A stretch of 64,000 bases of DNA from an uncultured Oscillospiraceae bacterium (GCA_900546265.1 URCA01000002.1:1-64000); one strand, 5' to 3'. Positions 16,617 through 25,499 are shown, counted from the stretch's first letter. Program-made: numbers and translations. The notes: a model not told the origin generated them from the sequence alone.

Positions 16617-18238
16617 AACAGGAATGGTGGAAAAAGAAGCTGCGGGAAGACGCGGAGCTGCGCTTTCCGGATCACGAAAAGAATGGGAACGAGCCCTACC
16701 GGCAGCCGGATTCCGCGCAGTTCCTGCCCCGGAAAATCCAGCCGCGGACGATTGCGCAATATGGGGCGGCCACAGCGGCGGCCCTGGTGCTCCTCGCCGG
16801 CGCGGGGGTGCTGATTCACCGCAGCGGGCTGCGGGAAACGGGGATACCGCTGGAATCCGGCGGCATATCCTATGCCGCGTCAGCGCCGTCGGCGGAGGAA
16901 ACGACAGCCGCCACGACGACTCAAACAACCGTTGTCCAAACCACCGTCCAAAGCCGGGAGACCACGACCGCCGCTTCGACGGCCCCTATGACAGTCACCG
17001 AGCTGTCTTTGGAGCTGGGGTTCACGACGGATTCCATCCGCGCGGAACCGTCCGCCTATGTCCAAATGGCGGACGGCGGCTATGTGCTGGTCGGGTGCAC
17101 CGACGAATACGCCGACAAGCGGACGGCGGGCAACGTCGGGCGCTCCGCTTTCGCGGCGCGATATGACGAGGCGGGCCAGCTGCAATTTATCCGTCTGTTC
17201 GGCGGGGACGTCTCCGAATCGTTCTACAAGGTCATCGCTACGAGGGACGGCGGGTTTGTCGCCTGCGGCAACACCGGCAGCCGGGCGGGCGGCGACTTCG
17301 ACCTCTACGGGATCACCGGGGCCGAGGGCGGCTCCACCCTGGTGGTAAAATTTGACGCTCACGGGCAGGTTTTGTGGGCCCGCTCGGGCGCTTCCGTCGG
17401 GGCGGACAACATCTCCGGCTACGGGGCGAACAGCCTGCGGGAGACGACAGACGGCCATCTGGTCGGCATGGTGGAGGCATACGGCCCGGGCGGAGAGGGG
17501 ATCACACATTACCGCTTCCACTGGGACGCGGACGGGAAGCTGCTGACACAGCGGGAATACGAGCCGGTGAACGTGCCGGTGGGGTATATCCGGGACGTGT
17601 GGATCGAGGAGGACGGCAGCCTGACGGGCGCCGGCGGAGGCGGCGGCGCATCCAAGAAATCGGGTGTGTATTTCCATAGCAACGCCGACGGCAGCCTGGC
17701 GTTCCAGGTGGAATTCCCGGCCATAGAGTTCGGGGGGATGCTCCCGCTCGACGACGGGCAATTCCTGCTTGTGGGGCAATTTTCCCACCGGACGAGCGCC
17801 GGCAATCTGCAGCAGACGGGGCTCAAGCCGCCGACCCAGTACAAGAGCAAAAAAAGCACCGGCGTGGCGTTCTGGAAAATGAGCGCCGATGGAAAGCTGG
17901 TCGGAGGCGACATGATCGTCGGGCTGGATGATATGGGATTCGCCCGCTATCTGCTCCCGCTGGACGGCGGGGAAGCGCTGGTGCAGGTGCATGACATGGG
18001 CAAATTCATCGATCCGCTTTCCATGAAAACCCGGCCTGAAAGCCAGGTGTACCTGTATCGGATCAATGCGCAGGGGAAGCTATCCCGTTTGTATACCTCG
18101 TCCTCCAAGCTGCTGACCGGGGTATACGACGGGCTGGACGGGCTGATCCGGCAGGAGGACGGCTCTCTGCGTGTGCTATGCCTGGAAAACACGCTGCCCG
18201 GCCGGCTCCGGATGCTGAAGCTGAAAAATGGGAACTAA
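16613..18238 (+). CDS. probable membrane-anchored anti-sigma factor with extracytoplasmic repeat domain
   Basis: A 541-residue protein. Residues 1-46 are charged and cytoplasmic, 47-68 form one transmembrane helix (AQYGAATAAALVLLAGAGVLI), and about 80-125 are a Thr/Ala-rich linker. The remaining ~410 residues are outside the cell and carry repeated blades of the form DGGYVLVGCT, DGGFVACGNT and DGKL, suggesting a beta-propeller. The overlap with the ECF gene and single-helix topology point to an anti-sigma factor, although no zinc-binding HxxxCxxC motif is visible in the short N-terminus. It could instead be a sensor or effector co-expressed with the sigma factor. No sequence family is recognised with confidence. 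Confidence 0.65.
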   Translation: MKQEWWKKKLREDAELRFPDHEKNGNEPYRQPDSAQFLPRKIQPRTIAQYGAATAAALVLLAGAGVLIHRSGLRETGIPLESGGISYAASAPSAEETTAATTTQTTVVQTTVQSRETTTAASTAPMTVTELSLELGFTTDSIRAEPSAYVQMADGGYVLVGCTDEYADKRTAGNVGRSAFAARYDEAGQLQFIRLFGGDVSESFYKVIATRDGGFVACGNTGSRAGGDFDLYGITGAEGGSTLVVKFDAHGQVLWARSGASVGADNISGYGANSLRETTDGHLVGMVEAYGPGGEGITHYRFHWDADGKLLTQREYEPVNVPVGYIRDVWIEEDGSLTGAGGGGGASKKSGVYFHSNADGSLAFQVEFPAIEFGGMLPLDDGQFLLVGQFSHRTSAGNLQQTGLKPPTQYKSKKSTGVAFWKMSADGKLVGGDMIVGLDDMGFARYLLPLDGGEALVQVHDMGKFIDPLSMKTRPESQVYLYRINAQGKLSRLYTSSSKLLTGVYDGLDGLIRQEDGSLRVLCLENTLPGRLRMLKLKNGN

Positions 18239-18261
18239 CGCGGCCAAAGGGAGCCGTTGAA

Positions 18262-18306
18262 AAATGGGCTGTTGCAAAATTTTACATTTTGCAACAGCCC
18301 ATTTTT
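18262..18306. terminator. bidirectional terminator
   Basis: AAATGGGCTGTTGCAAAAT and its complement form a long near-perfect stem around TTTAC, with A and T runs on both sides. It serves the plus-strand sigma/anti-sigma pair and the minus-strand alcohol dehydrogenase. Confidence 0.9.
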
Positions 18307-18331
18307 ATGATACAGAGCCTGATTAGACACG

Positions 18332-19387
18332 CTACCGTTCATACGGCGTGACGGCCCATTTCAGGCAACCGTCCGCCTTTTGCCCAAAAACCCGGTAGCC
18401 CTCCAGGATATCGTTGAGGGGGGCACGGTGGGTCAGCAGGAAGGAGGTATCCAGCGCGCCGGCCTCAATGAGCTTCATCAGGCGCTCCCCATGGACGGCG
18501 TCCACGCCGCCGGTCTTGAAAATCAGGTTTTTCCCGTACATGGCGGGCAGGGGTAGAACCTGCTCCCGCTCATACATGGCGACCAGGGCCACCACCGCGT
18601 TGGGCCGGGCCAGCCGCCAGGCCAGCTCGAAGCTGGTCTCTCCCCCGGCGGCTTCGATAACGGCGTCGGCTCCCCGGCCAGCCGTCTGCCCGCGCACCAG
18701 GGCTTCGGTCTCCCCCAGATGCCGGGGGTTGAGGGCCAGCCGGCAGAGACCCCGCTCCCGGGCGACGCGCAGGCGGGTCTCATCGGTATCCAGGGCGATG
18801 ACCTCGGCGGCGCCGAACAGGCGGGCGCAGAGCATGGCGCACAGACCGACCGGCCCCGCGCCAATGACCGCCACGGTATCCCCCGGCCGAATGGCGCACA
18901 GTTCCGCCCCAAAATAGCCGCTGGCCAGGATATCCCCAAGCAGCAGCGCCTTTTCATCGGACACGCCGTCGGGAATGGGGGTCAGGCCGCTGTCGGCGAA
19001 GGGGACACGGACATATTCCGCCTGGCAGCCGTCGATGCGGCAGCCCAGTTCCCAGCCGCCGCGTTCGCAGTTGTTGATATACCCCTGGCGGCAGAACCAG
19101 CAGTCCCCGCAGAAGGTGATGCAGTTGGCGGCCACCCGCTGGCCGGGGCGCAGGCCGTTCACCCGCTCCCCGACGGCGACGACCTCCCCGACGAACTCAT
19201 GGCCCAGGACGACGCCGTCCCGCGCCCTGGGCACCGCGCCGTGCAGAATATGCAGATCGCTGGTGCAGATGGTGGACAACGTGACCCGCACCAAGGCGTC
19301 CCGCCCATCCAGCAGGGCGGGGACGGGGCGTTCCTCCAAGCGGGCCTGGTTTCCCCGGCGCACCAGCGCCATCATGGTTGCGGACAT
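18332..19387 (-). CDS. zinc-dependent medium-chain alcohol/polyol dehydrogenase
   Basis: A 351-residue MDR-family enzyme. A catalytic-zinc cysteine lies in STICTSDLHILHG near residue 42, followed by GHEFVGEVVAVGERV near 63. The structural zinc has four cysteines in CGDCWFCRQGYINNC near 93-107. The Rossmann motif VIGAGPVG is near 175. Members oxidise secondary alcohols, sorbitol or threonine with NAD(P); the substrate is not decided. The ATG has GGAGG 7 bases upstream and overlaps the end of the ACT-domain gene by 16 bases, so the two form one operon. Confidence 0.88.
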   Translation of the reverse strand: MSATMMALVRRGNQARLEERPVPALLDGRDALVRVTLSTICTSDLHILHGAVPRARDGVVLGHEFVGEVVAVGERVNGLRPGQRVAANCITFCGDCWFCRQGYINNCERGGWELGCRIDGCQAEYVRVPFADSGLTPIPDGVSDEKALLLGDILASGYFGAELCAIRPGDTVAVIGAGPVGLCAMLCARLFGAAEVIALDTDETRLRVARERGLCRLALNPRHLGETEALVRGQTAGRGADAVIEAAGGETSFELAWRLARPNAVVALVAMYEREQVLPLPAMYGKNLIFKTGGVDAVHGERLMKLIEAGALDTSFLLTHRAPLNDILEGYRVFGQKADGCLKWAVTPYER

Positions 19388-19782
19388 ATCGGCGCCTCCT
19401 CTTCCTCATAGCGGGCGGGTTCCTCCACCGGGTACCCGCCCTCCCGCAGGGCGGACAGGGCGGCCGGGTACTGAGCCCGGCGGACAAACAGGTAATCGGT
19501 GTTATAGGTGGAGACGGCGAACAGGCTCACCCCGCGGGCGGCCAGCAGGCCGGCAAGAGAGGAAAGGACGCCCACCAGGGAAAAATCGAGAGTGCCCCGG
19601 ATCCTAAGGCCGCGCCAGCCCCGTTCGCACCGAAGGCAGTTGGCGGGCAGCCGGCTTTCCCGGCAGACGAGCGACCACTCGTCCTGCGTTCTGGCGGCAA
19701 AGCAATAGGCGTCGTCGAAATCCACCTGGGAGAAATCGGCCGTCTGGCAGACGGCGAAGGACATGGGCAGCGCTTCCAGCAC
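19372..19782 (-). CDS. ACT-domain amino-acid-binding protein
   Basis: A protein of about 136 residues with two ACT-like halves; LRIRGTLDFSLVGVLSSLAG and FAVSTYNTDYLFVRR are typical of the stand-alone ACT (ACT_7/CASTOR-like) family. Such proteins bind amino acids and are presumed sensors, but their roles are mostly unknown. The start is probably the GTG (or adjacent TTG) 4-7 bases after AAGGGGAG; the longer frame upstream would begin inside the -35 box of the promoter. It is co-transcribed with the downstream alcohol dehydrogenase. Confidence 0.75.
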   Translation of the reverse strand: MLEALPMSFAVCQTADFSQVDFDDAYCFAARTQDEWSLVCRESRLPANCLRCERGWRGLRIRGTLDFSLVGVLSSLAGLLAARGVSLFAVSTYNTDYLFVRRAQYPAALSALREGGYPVEEPARYEEEEAPICPQP

Positions 19783-19816
19783 CAAGGCGCTCTCCCCTTT
19801 CGTAAGTGTTACCCGT

Positions 19817-19845
19817 ATGGTAGCATAAAACCCACCGGCGCGCAA
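19817..19845 (-). promoter_or_regulatory. promoter of the ACT-adh operon
   Basis: Minus-strand TTGCGC, a 17-base spacer and TACCAT. Its position supports the internal start chosen for the ACT gene. Confidence 0.6.
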
Positions 19846-19857
19846 GCCGGGAGGCGC

Positions 19858-21108
19858 TCAGTCCATCGCCTGCGGCGACGGCACCCGGCGCAGGATATGC
19901 CGCACGGCCAGGGCGATGACCAGCCCCATGACGGCGGCGAACAGCACCACGAGGAAGATGCGCTCTTTAAACGCCTCGAACAAAAAGCCGTACATGGCCT
20001 GGCCGATGGGCAGGGTGCACACGGCGATGACCGACACGAAGGACATCACCTTGCCGATAAGATGGTCGGGGGTCTGCTGCTGGATAAAGGTCTGGGCGGA
20101 GATATTGAACAGGGTGGCGCCGGCCATACAGCCCAGCACCGACGCGAGCAGCACGCCGTAGGATACCATGGGATGGGCGTTGGACACCACCGAGGCGGCG
20201 GCGGGAAGCACCAGCAGCACCGCGGTCAGCAGGAAGCGGTATGACCGGTTGAAAGGAACCTTTTTGGCGAACACACCGGCCAGCAGGCCGCCGACGATGG
20301 CCCCCACGCCCATGGCCCCTTCCGCAAAGCCCTGGTGCTGGGAGGTCAGGCCGAGAAAAATTTTCACCATATAGGGCAGGCCCACCGTCACCATGCCGGC
20401 CAGGAAGAGGTTGAGACCGGTGATGACGAACATCAAAGGATACACCTGTGGGTTCTCTTTCGAAATAAAGTGAAAGGCGGCCTGGATGTCCCCGCCGGCG
20501 GTACGCAGCAGGCCGCCGTTTTTCTGCTGGCGGATAAAGGGGATGTGCAGGAAGATTTCCATCACCGCCGAGGTGAAGAAGCACAGGCCGCTGGCGATGA
20601 GGATGGGCATCAGGCCGAAGAAGCCGTACAAAAAGCCGCCCAGGACGGGGCCCACCAGATTCGCCAGGGCATTGACCTGAATGACCACGCTGTTGGCCTT
20701 CATCAGGTTCTCGTCCGCCGTGAGGGCTGGGATGCTGGCCTGGACGGAGGGCTGGTAAAACGACTGGATAACGCTCAGCAGCACCATCAGCAGGCCGATG
20801 ATCCACAGGCTGTCGCTGACGGTGAACAACAGGGTAAAAACGGCGATCAGGCCGGCGGTGGTGAAGTCCAGAGCGACCATGATGTTCCGCCGGTTTATCC
20901 GGTCGGCGATGATGCCGCCCACCGGCGAAAGCAGGACGGTGGGAATCATGGAGACGGCCAGAATGGTGCCGAAGGCGGCGGCGGAGCCGGTGAGATCCAG
21001 CACATACATGGACAGGGCGAAGCGCAGGATGGCGTTACCGAACAGGGAAATGATCTGGCCGATGATCATCAGGCTGAAGTTCCGATGGAACAGTTTTTTC
21101 GGTTTCAT
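19858..21108 (-). CDS. MFS transporter, probable drug or small-molecule exporter
   Basis: A 416-residue protein with about twelve hydrophobic segments in two halves. The loop after helix 2 carries GGIIADRINRRNIM, the MFS loop-2/3 signature, and the N-terminus (NFSLMIIGQIISLFGNAI) is typical of the MFS_3/multidrug subgroup. It is predicted to exchange a solute against protons at the cytoplasmic membrane; the substrate is unknown. The ATG follows AGGAG. It has its own promoter with an overlapping palindromic operator, suggesting control by a TetR-type repressor encoded elsewhere. Confidence 0.85.
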   Translation of the reverse strand: MKPKKLFHRNFSLMIIGQIISLFGNAILRFALSMYVLDLTGSAAAFGTILAVSMIPTVLLSPVGGIIADRINRRNIMVALDFTTAGLIAVFTLLFTVSDSLWIIGLLMVLLSVIQSFYQPSVQASIPALTADENLMKANSVVIQVNALANLVGPVLGGFLYGFFGLMPILIASGLCFFTSAVMEIFLHIPFIRQQKNGGLLRTAGGDIQAAFHFISKENPQVYPLMFVITGLNLFLAGMVTVGLPYMVKIFLGLTSQHQGFAEGAMGVGAIVGGLLAGVFAKKVPFNRSYRFLLTAVLLVLPAAASVVSNAHPMVSYGVLLASVLGCMAGATLFNISAQTFIQQQTPDHLIGKVMSFVSVIAVCTLPIGQAMYGFLFEAFKERIFLVVLFAAVMGLVIALAVRHILRRVPSPQAMD

Positions 21109-21178
21109 AGCAGGCTCCTTCCGTGGGGATGGCAGGGGGCGGTCGGCGGTGTCCAGGCTCAGTTTTCATTTATACACA

Positions 21179-21188
21179 ACCGATCGGT
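21179..21188. promoter_or_regulatory. palindromic operator-like site upstream of the MFS gene
   Basis: ACCGATCGGT is a perfect 10-bp palindrome lying at about +1 of the MFS promoter, where a bound repressor would block transcription. The shape fits TetR-family operators. No TetR gene is in this window. Confidence 0.5.
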
Positions 21189-21197
21189 ATGTAAAAA

Positions 21198-21226
21198 AGC
21201 ATACCCAATTGGCGCGGCAACGTCAA
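21198..21226 (-). promoter_or_regulatory. promoter of the MFS gene
   Basis: Minus-strand TTGACG, a 17-base spacer and TATGCT. Confidence 0.7.
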
Positions 21227-21316
21227 TGGGCCAAATCTTAGGATTTGATGAAGGGGAGATAAAGAAAAACGAGTATGCCGCGCCAGTGGGTTGGCGAACA
21301 AATTTTCGCGCAGGTC

Positions 21317-21345
21317 TTGCATTTCGAGGCGGACGACCGTATACT
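21317..21345 (+). promoter_or_regulatory. promoter of the radical SAM-rarA operon
   Basis: TTGCAT, a 17-base spacer and TATACT, 29 bases before the radical SAM start codon. Divergent from the MFS promoter. Confidence 0.65.
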
Positions 21346-21374
21346 GAAAGGAGCGAAACGAAAGGAGACAGCCT

Positions 21375-22475
21375 ATGCGCCAGTTTTCCATGTTAATAAA
21401 GCCCGCCTCCTCCCTGTGCAATATGCGATGCCGCTACTGCTTCTACCACGATGTGGCCAGCCACCGGGAGGCCTACAGCCACGGGGTGATGAAGGAACGC
21501 ACCGCCCAGGCGGTCATCGACCGGGCCTTCGAGCACGTGGGGGCTGGCCCGGCGGAAATCACCTTCGGGTTCCAGGGCGGGGAGCCGGCGGTGGCGGGGC
21601 TCGACTTTTTCCGGGCCTTCACCGCCTATGTCCGGGAGAAACAGCCGGCAGGGGTGCGGGTGCGGTACGCCCTGCAGACCAACGGCACCCTGCTCACCGA
21701 CGAGTGGGCGGCGTTTCTCAGCGAGCACGATTTCCTGGTGGGGGTATCCCTGGATGGCAGCCGGGAGGTGCACGATTTTCTGCGGCTGGACAAGGACGGC
21801 CGGGGGACGTACGCGGCGGTCACCCGCGGAATCCGGCGACTAGACGCGCACGGCGCGGCGTACAACATTCTGGCGGTAGTGACCCGGCAGATGGCCCGGC
21901 ACCCCCGGCAGGTTTACGCCGCCCTGACCCGGGCGGGCTACCGGTATCTGCAGTTCATCCCCTGTCTGCGGCCGCTGGAAGGAGGGGATCGGCAGCCCTT
22001 CGATTTGACGCCCCGGGATTATGCGGCGTTTCTCAAACAGACCTTTGTTTTGTGGAAGGCGGACTGGGAACGGGGACAGCCGGTCAGCGTGCGGCTGTTC
22101 GACAATCTGGTGGGAATGCTGCGAGGGGATCCGCCGGGGCAGTGCGGGCTGCTGGGCCGCTGCGCCATGCAGATGGTGGTGGAGGCGGACGGGAGCGTGT
22201 ATCCCTGCGATTTCTATGTGCTGGACGAATATCGCTGCGGCAGCGTCCTTACCGACAGCTTCGCCGCCATGGAGGCGAGCGGGCCGGCGCAGGCGTTTCT
22301 GTCCGCGCCCACGCCGCTCCATCCCCTGTGCGGAGACTGCAGGGCCTTCCCCCTTTGCGGCGGGGGCTGCCGGCGCACCCGGGAGTTTTTCGCCGCGGAG
22401 GACGGGTACTGCCCCTATCAGGATTTTCTGTACGCGTGCGCGGACGATTTGGCGGCCCTGGCCCGCCGCTTATAG
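21375..22475 (+). CDS. radical SAM/SPASM enzyme, anaerobic sulfatase-maturase-like
   Basis: A 366-residue protein. Cys15, Cys19 and Cys22 form the CxxxCxxC cluster that binds the SAM-reactive 4Fe-4S. GFQGGEP near residue 65 is the SAM-binding GGE motif. A C-terminal SPASM region has cysteines in CGLLGRC, YPCDFY, CGDCRAFPLCGGGC and GYC, binding auxiliary clusters. The N-terminus IKPASSLCNMRCRYCFY is typical of anaerobic sulfatase-maturing enzymes, which convert Cys or Ser to formylglycine, but other SPASM peptide-modifying enzymes share it. No sulfatase or precursor peptide lies nearby. The ATG follows AAAGGAG, and rarA starts 12 bases after the stop. Confidence 0.85.
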   Translation: MRQFSMLIKPASSLCNMRCRYCFYHDVASHREAYSHGVMKERTAQAVIDRAFEHVGAGPAEITFGFQGGEPAVAGLDFFRAFTAYVREKQPAGVRVRYALQTNGTLLTDEWAAFLSEHDFLVGVSLDGSREVHDFLRLDKDGRGTYAAVTRGIRRLDAHGAAYNILAVVTRQMARHPRQVYAALTRAGYRYLQFIPCLRPLEGGDRQPFDLTPRDYAAFLKQTFVLWKADWERGQPVSVRLFDNLVGMLRGDPPGQCGLLGRCAMQMVVEADGSVYPCDFYVLDEYRCGSVLTDSFAAMEASGPAQAFLSAPTPLHPLCGDCRAFPLCGGGCRRTREFFAAEDGYCPYQDFLYACADDLAALARRL

Positions 22476-22487
22476 GAGGGGATGGGC

Positions 22488-23813
22488 ATGTTTCAGGAGT
22501 CCCTGTTCACGACGAACGAGCTCGAGCCGCTGGCCAGCCGGATGCGGCCTGAAAGCCTGGAGGACATCGCCGGACAGCAGCATCTGCTGGGAGAGGGGAA
22601 AATCCTCCGGCGGATGATCGCCTCCGACCGGCTCCCCTCCATGATATTCTGGGGGCCGCCGGGGGTGGGCAAGACCACCCTGGCCCGGGTCATCGCCAGC
22701 CAGACCCGCTCGGAGTTCATCAATTTCAGCGCGGTGTCCAGCGGCATCAAGGAGATCAAGGAGGTCATGGGCGAGGCGGAGCGCCGGCGGTTGTCCGGCG
22801 CGCGCACCATCGTGTTCGTGGATGAAATCCACCGGTTCAACAAGGCCCAGCAGGATGCCTTTCTCCCCTACGTGGAACAGGGGAGCATCATCCTCATTGG
22901 CGCCACCACCGAAAATCCCTCCTTTGAGGTCAACGCGGCCCTGCTCTCCCGGTGCAAGGTGTTCGTGCTGAACGCCCTGTCCCAGGAGGATGTGGCGGCG
23001 CTGCTGAGGCGGGCGCTGACCAGCCCGGCGGGCTTCGGGGGGCAGGCGGTGGCCATGGCGGACGAACTGGTGGACATCGTGGCCGCGTTTGCTAACGGGG
23101 ACGCCCGGGTGGCGCTGAACACCCTGGAGATGGTGGTGCTCAACGGCGAGGTCGGCCGGCAGGGGGATATTACCGTCACGCGGGCGGTGGTGGAGCAGTG
23201 CCTGGGGAAAAAGGCGCTGCTGTACGACAAGCGGGCGGAGGAGCACTACAACATCATCTCGGCCATCCATAAATCCCTGCGCAACAGCGATCCGGATGCG
23301 GCGCTGTACTGGACGGCCCGGATGCTGGAAGCCGGGGAGGATCCCCTGTACATCGCCCGCCGCCTGATCCGGTTCGCAAGCGAGGACATCGGCATGGCGG
23401 ACAGCCGGGCGCTGGAAATCACGGTGGCGGCCTATCAGGCCTGCCATTTTCTCGGGATGCCGGAATGCAATGTGCATCTGGCCCACGCCGTCACCTATCT
23501 GGCCCTGGCCCCCAAGTCCCGGGCGGTGGACAGTGCCTATGCCGCGGCGGCGCGGGACGCGAGGGAAAGCCTGGCGGAGCCGGTGCCCATGCAAATCCGC
23601 AACGCGCCCACCGGCCTGATGAAGGAGCTGGGGTACGGGCAGGGATACCAGTTCGACCCCACGGCGGCCTACAACATCACGGCCATGCAGTGCCTGCCGG
23701 ACAGCCTGGCGGGGCGGCGGTATTATCACCCGGGCCCCTTCGGGGAGGAAGCCGGGTTCGGCGAGCGGCTGGAGGGCATCCGGCGCGCCCGGGAGGAAAA
23801 GGGCCGGGAGTGA
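22488..23813 (+). CDS. rarA: replication-associated recombination protein A (RarA/MgsA)
   Basis: A 441-residue AAA+ ATPase related to clamp loaders. Walker A GPPGVGKTTLAR is near residue 60, Walker B IVFVDEIHRFNKAQQD near 108, and sensor 1 GATTENPSFEVN near 140. The C-terminal part has the MgsA domain. RarA acts at stalled replication forks. Two ATGs lie close together; the second is 8 bases after GGAGG and gives the usual MFQESLF start. It follows the radical SAM gene by 12 bases in one operon with no obvious functional link. Confidence 0.95.
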   Translation: MFQESLFTTNELEPLASRMRPESLEDIAGQQHLLGEGKILRRMIASDRLPSMIFWGPPGVGKTTLARVIASQTRSEFINFSAVSSGIKEIKEVMGEAERRRLSGARTIVFVDEIHRFNKAQQDAFLPYVEQGSIILIGATTENPSFEVNAALLSRCKVFVLNALSQEDVAALLRRALTSPAGFGGQAVAMADELVDIVAAFANGDARVALNTLEMVVLNGEVGRQGDITVTRAVVEQCLGKKALLYDKRAEEHYNIISAIHKSLRNSDPDAALYWTARMLEAGEDPLYIARRLIRFASEDIGMADSRALEITVAAYQACHFLGMPECNVHLAHAVTYLALAPKSRAVDSAYAAAARDARESLAEPVPMQIRNAPTGLMKELGYGQGYQFDPTAAYNITAMQCLPDSLAGRRYYHPGPFGEEAGFGERLEGIRRAREEKGRE

Positions 23814-23828
23814 CACCGGCGGAGGACG

Positions 23829-23862
23829 AAAAAACGCCCGGCAACAGGCCGGGCGCTTTTTC
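23829..23862. terminator. bidirectional terminator between rarA and ilvC
   Basis: CGCCCGGC and GCCGGGCG form a stem, with A6 to the left and T5 to the right. It serves rarA on the plus strand and ilvC on the minus strand. Confidence 0.9.
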
Positions 23863-23871
23863 GTTCGCGGA

Positions 23872-24867
23872 TTATTCTTCTTCGTTCCAGCTGTAGAGCT
23901 TGCGCAGCTCCTTGCCGACGCTCTCGAGCTCATGCTCGGCATGCATGCGGCGGCAGGCGTTGAAGTGGGGACGGCCCACTTTGTTCTCATTGATCCACTT
24001 GGAGGCGAAGGTGCCGTCCTGGATTTCCTCCAGGATCTTCTTCATCTCTTTTTTGGTCTCCTCGGTGACCAGGCGCTTGCCGGTCTCGTAATCGCCGAAT
24101 TCAGCGGTGTCGGAGATGGAGTACCGCATCATGGAGAAGCCGCCCTTATAGATGAGGTCGACGATGAGCTTCATCTCGTGGATGCACTCGAAATACGCGT
24201 TGCGGGGATCGTAGCCGGCCTCGACCAGCGTCTCGAAGCCCGCCTGCATCAGGGCGGTCACGCCGCCGCAGAGCACGGCCTGCTCGCCGAACAGGTCGGT
24301 TTCGGTCTCGGTCTTAAAGGTGGTTTCCAGCACACCGGCACGGGCGCCGCCGATGCCCGCCGCATAGGCGAGAGCCACGTCCAGGGCGCGGCCGGAAGCA
24401 TCCTGATGAATGGCCACCAGGCAGGGCACGCCCTTGCCCTCCACATACTCGCTGCGCACGGTGTGGCCGGGGCCTTTGGGGGCAATCATGAACACGTCCA
24501 CATCCTTGGGGGGCTGAATCTGGCCGAAGTGGATGCTGAAGCCATGGGCAAAGGCCAGGGCCTTGCCAGCGGTCAGGTTGGGCTCGATATCCTTCTTGTA
24601 CATATCGGCCTGCTTCTCGTCGTTGATGAGGATCATGATGACGTCGGCGGCCTTGGCGGCTTCGGCGGCGGTGGCGACCTTCAGGCCGGCGGCCTCGGCC
24701 TTGGCCCAGCTCTTGGAGCCGTTGTACAGGCCGACGATGACGTTGACGCCGCTCTCATGCAGGTTCAGGGCATGAGCATGGCCCTGGGAGCCATAGCCGA
24801 TGATGGCCACGGTCTTGTCCTTGAGCACGCTGAGGTTGCAGTCGTTCTGGTAGTAGATTTTTGCCAT
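23872..24867 (-). CDS. ilvC: ketol-acid reductoisomerase
   Basis: A 331-residue class I enzyme. The NAD(P)H-binding motif IIGYGSQGHAHALNL is near residue 22, and the metal/substrate residues lie in APKGPGHTVRSEY near 135 and in DPRNAYFECIHEMKLIVDLIYKGG near 230 (Asp/Glu ligands of two Mg). It converts acetolactate or acetohydroxybutyrate to dihydroxy acids in valine, leucine and isoleucine synthesis. The ATG chosen follows AGGAGGAG; a longer in-frame extension is not conserved-looking. Last gene of ilvB-ilvN-ilvC. Confidence 0.97.
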   Translation of the reverse strand: MAKIYYQNDCNLSVLKDKTVAIIGYGSQGHAHALNLHESGVNVIVGLYNGSKSWAKAEAAGLKVATAAEAAKAADVIMILINDEKQADMYKKDIEPNLTAGKALAFAHGFSIHFGQIQPPKDVDVFMIAPKGPGHTVRSEYVEGKGVPCLVAIHQDASGRALDVALAYAAGIGGARAGVLETTFKTETETDLFGEQAVLCGGVTALMQAGFETLVEAGYDPRNAYFECIHEMKLIVDLIYKGGFSMMRYSISDTAEFGDYETGKRLVTEETKKEMKKILEEIQDGTFASKWINENKVGRPHFNACRRMHAEHELESVGKELRKLYSWNEEE

Positions 24868-24952
24868 AATGTACTCCTCCTGTGCCGCTTGGCGGCAAAA
24901 TTTTATGTTATATATGGCGGTCTCGCAAAGGGTCGTCATATACACGGGGGAC

Positions 24953-25453
24953 TTATTTTTTCACCGTCCGGGTGGGATCCGGGCCTTTTTCGATGGCGAT
25001 GATGCCGGTGCGCACGATTTCCTTGACGCCGTAGGGACGCAGCAGGGTTTCCAGGGTTTCGGTGCGCTCGGCGGTATCGGAGAATTCCACCGTCATGGTG
25101 GTGCGGGTGGCGTCCACGATTTTAGCGCCCATCAGCTCGGTAACCCGCATGATTTCCGCCCGTTGGGAGGCGCCCACCGCTACCTTGATGAGGGAAAGGG
25201 TGCGGGGAATGTACGCGCCGGTCTCCAGAGTTTTGACCTTGATGACCGGAATGACCTTGTTGAGCTGCTTCTCCAGCTGCTCGACCACGTATTCATCCCC
25301 GTCCACCACAATGGTCATGCGGGAAATGGTGGGATCCTCGGTGACGCCCACCGCCAGGGAGTCGATATTGAAGCCGCGGCGGGAAAACAGGCCGGACACC
25401 CTGGACAGGACGCCCGGCTGGTTCTCCACCAGCACGGACATGGTGTATTTCAT
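24953..25453 (-). CDS. ilvN: acetolactate synthase small (regulatory) subunit
   Basis: A 166-residue protein with an N-terminal ACT domain (VLVENQPGVLSRVSGLFSRR, residues 7-26) and the ALS_ss_C domain after about residue 80. It activates IlvB and confers valine feedback inhibition. The start ATG has AAGGAG about 12 bases upstream, which is rather distant. It lies 46 bases after ilvB and 85 bases before ilvC in the same operon. Confidence 0.95.
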   Translation of the reverse strand: MKYTMSVLVENQPGVLSRVSGLFSRRGFNIDSLAVGVTEDPTISRMTIVVDGDEYVVEQLEKQLNKVIPVIKVKTLETGAYIPRTLSLIKVAVGASQRAEIMRVTELMGAKIVDATRTTMTVEFSDTAERTETLETLLRPYGVKEIVRTGIIAIEKGPDPTRTVKK

Positions 25454-25499
25454 AGAAACGGCTGACTCCTTTCCATAGACCGGAGAATGAACGGCCCGC

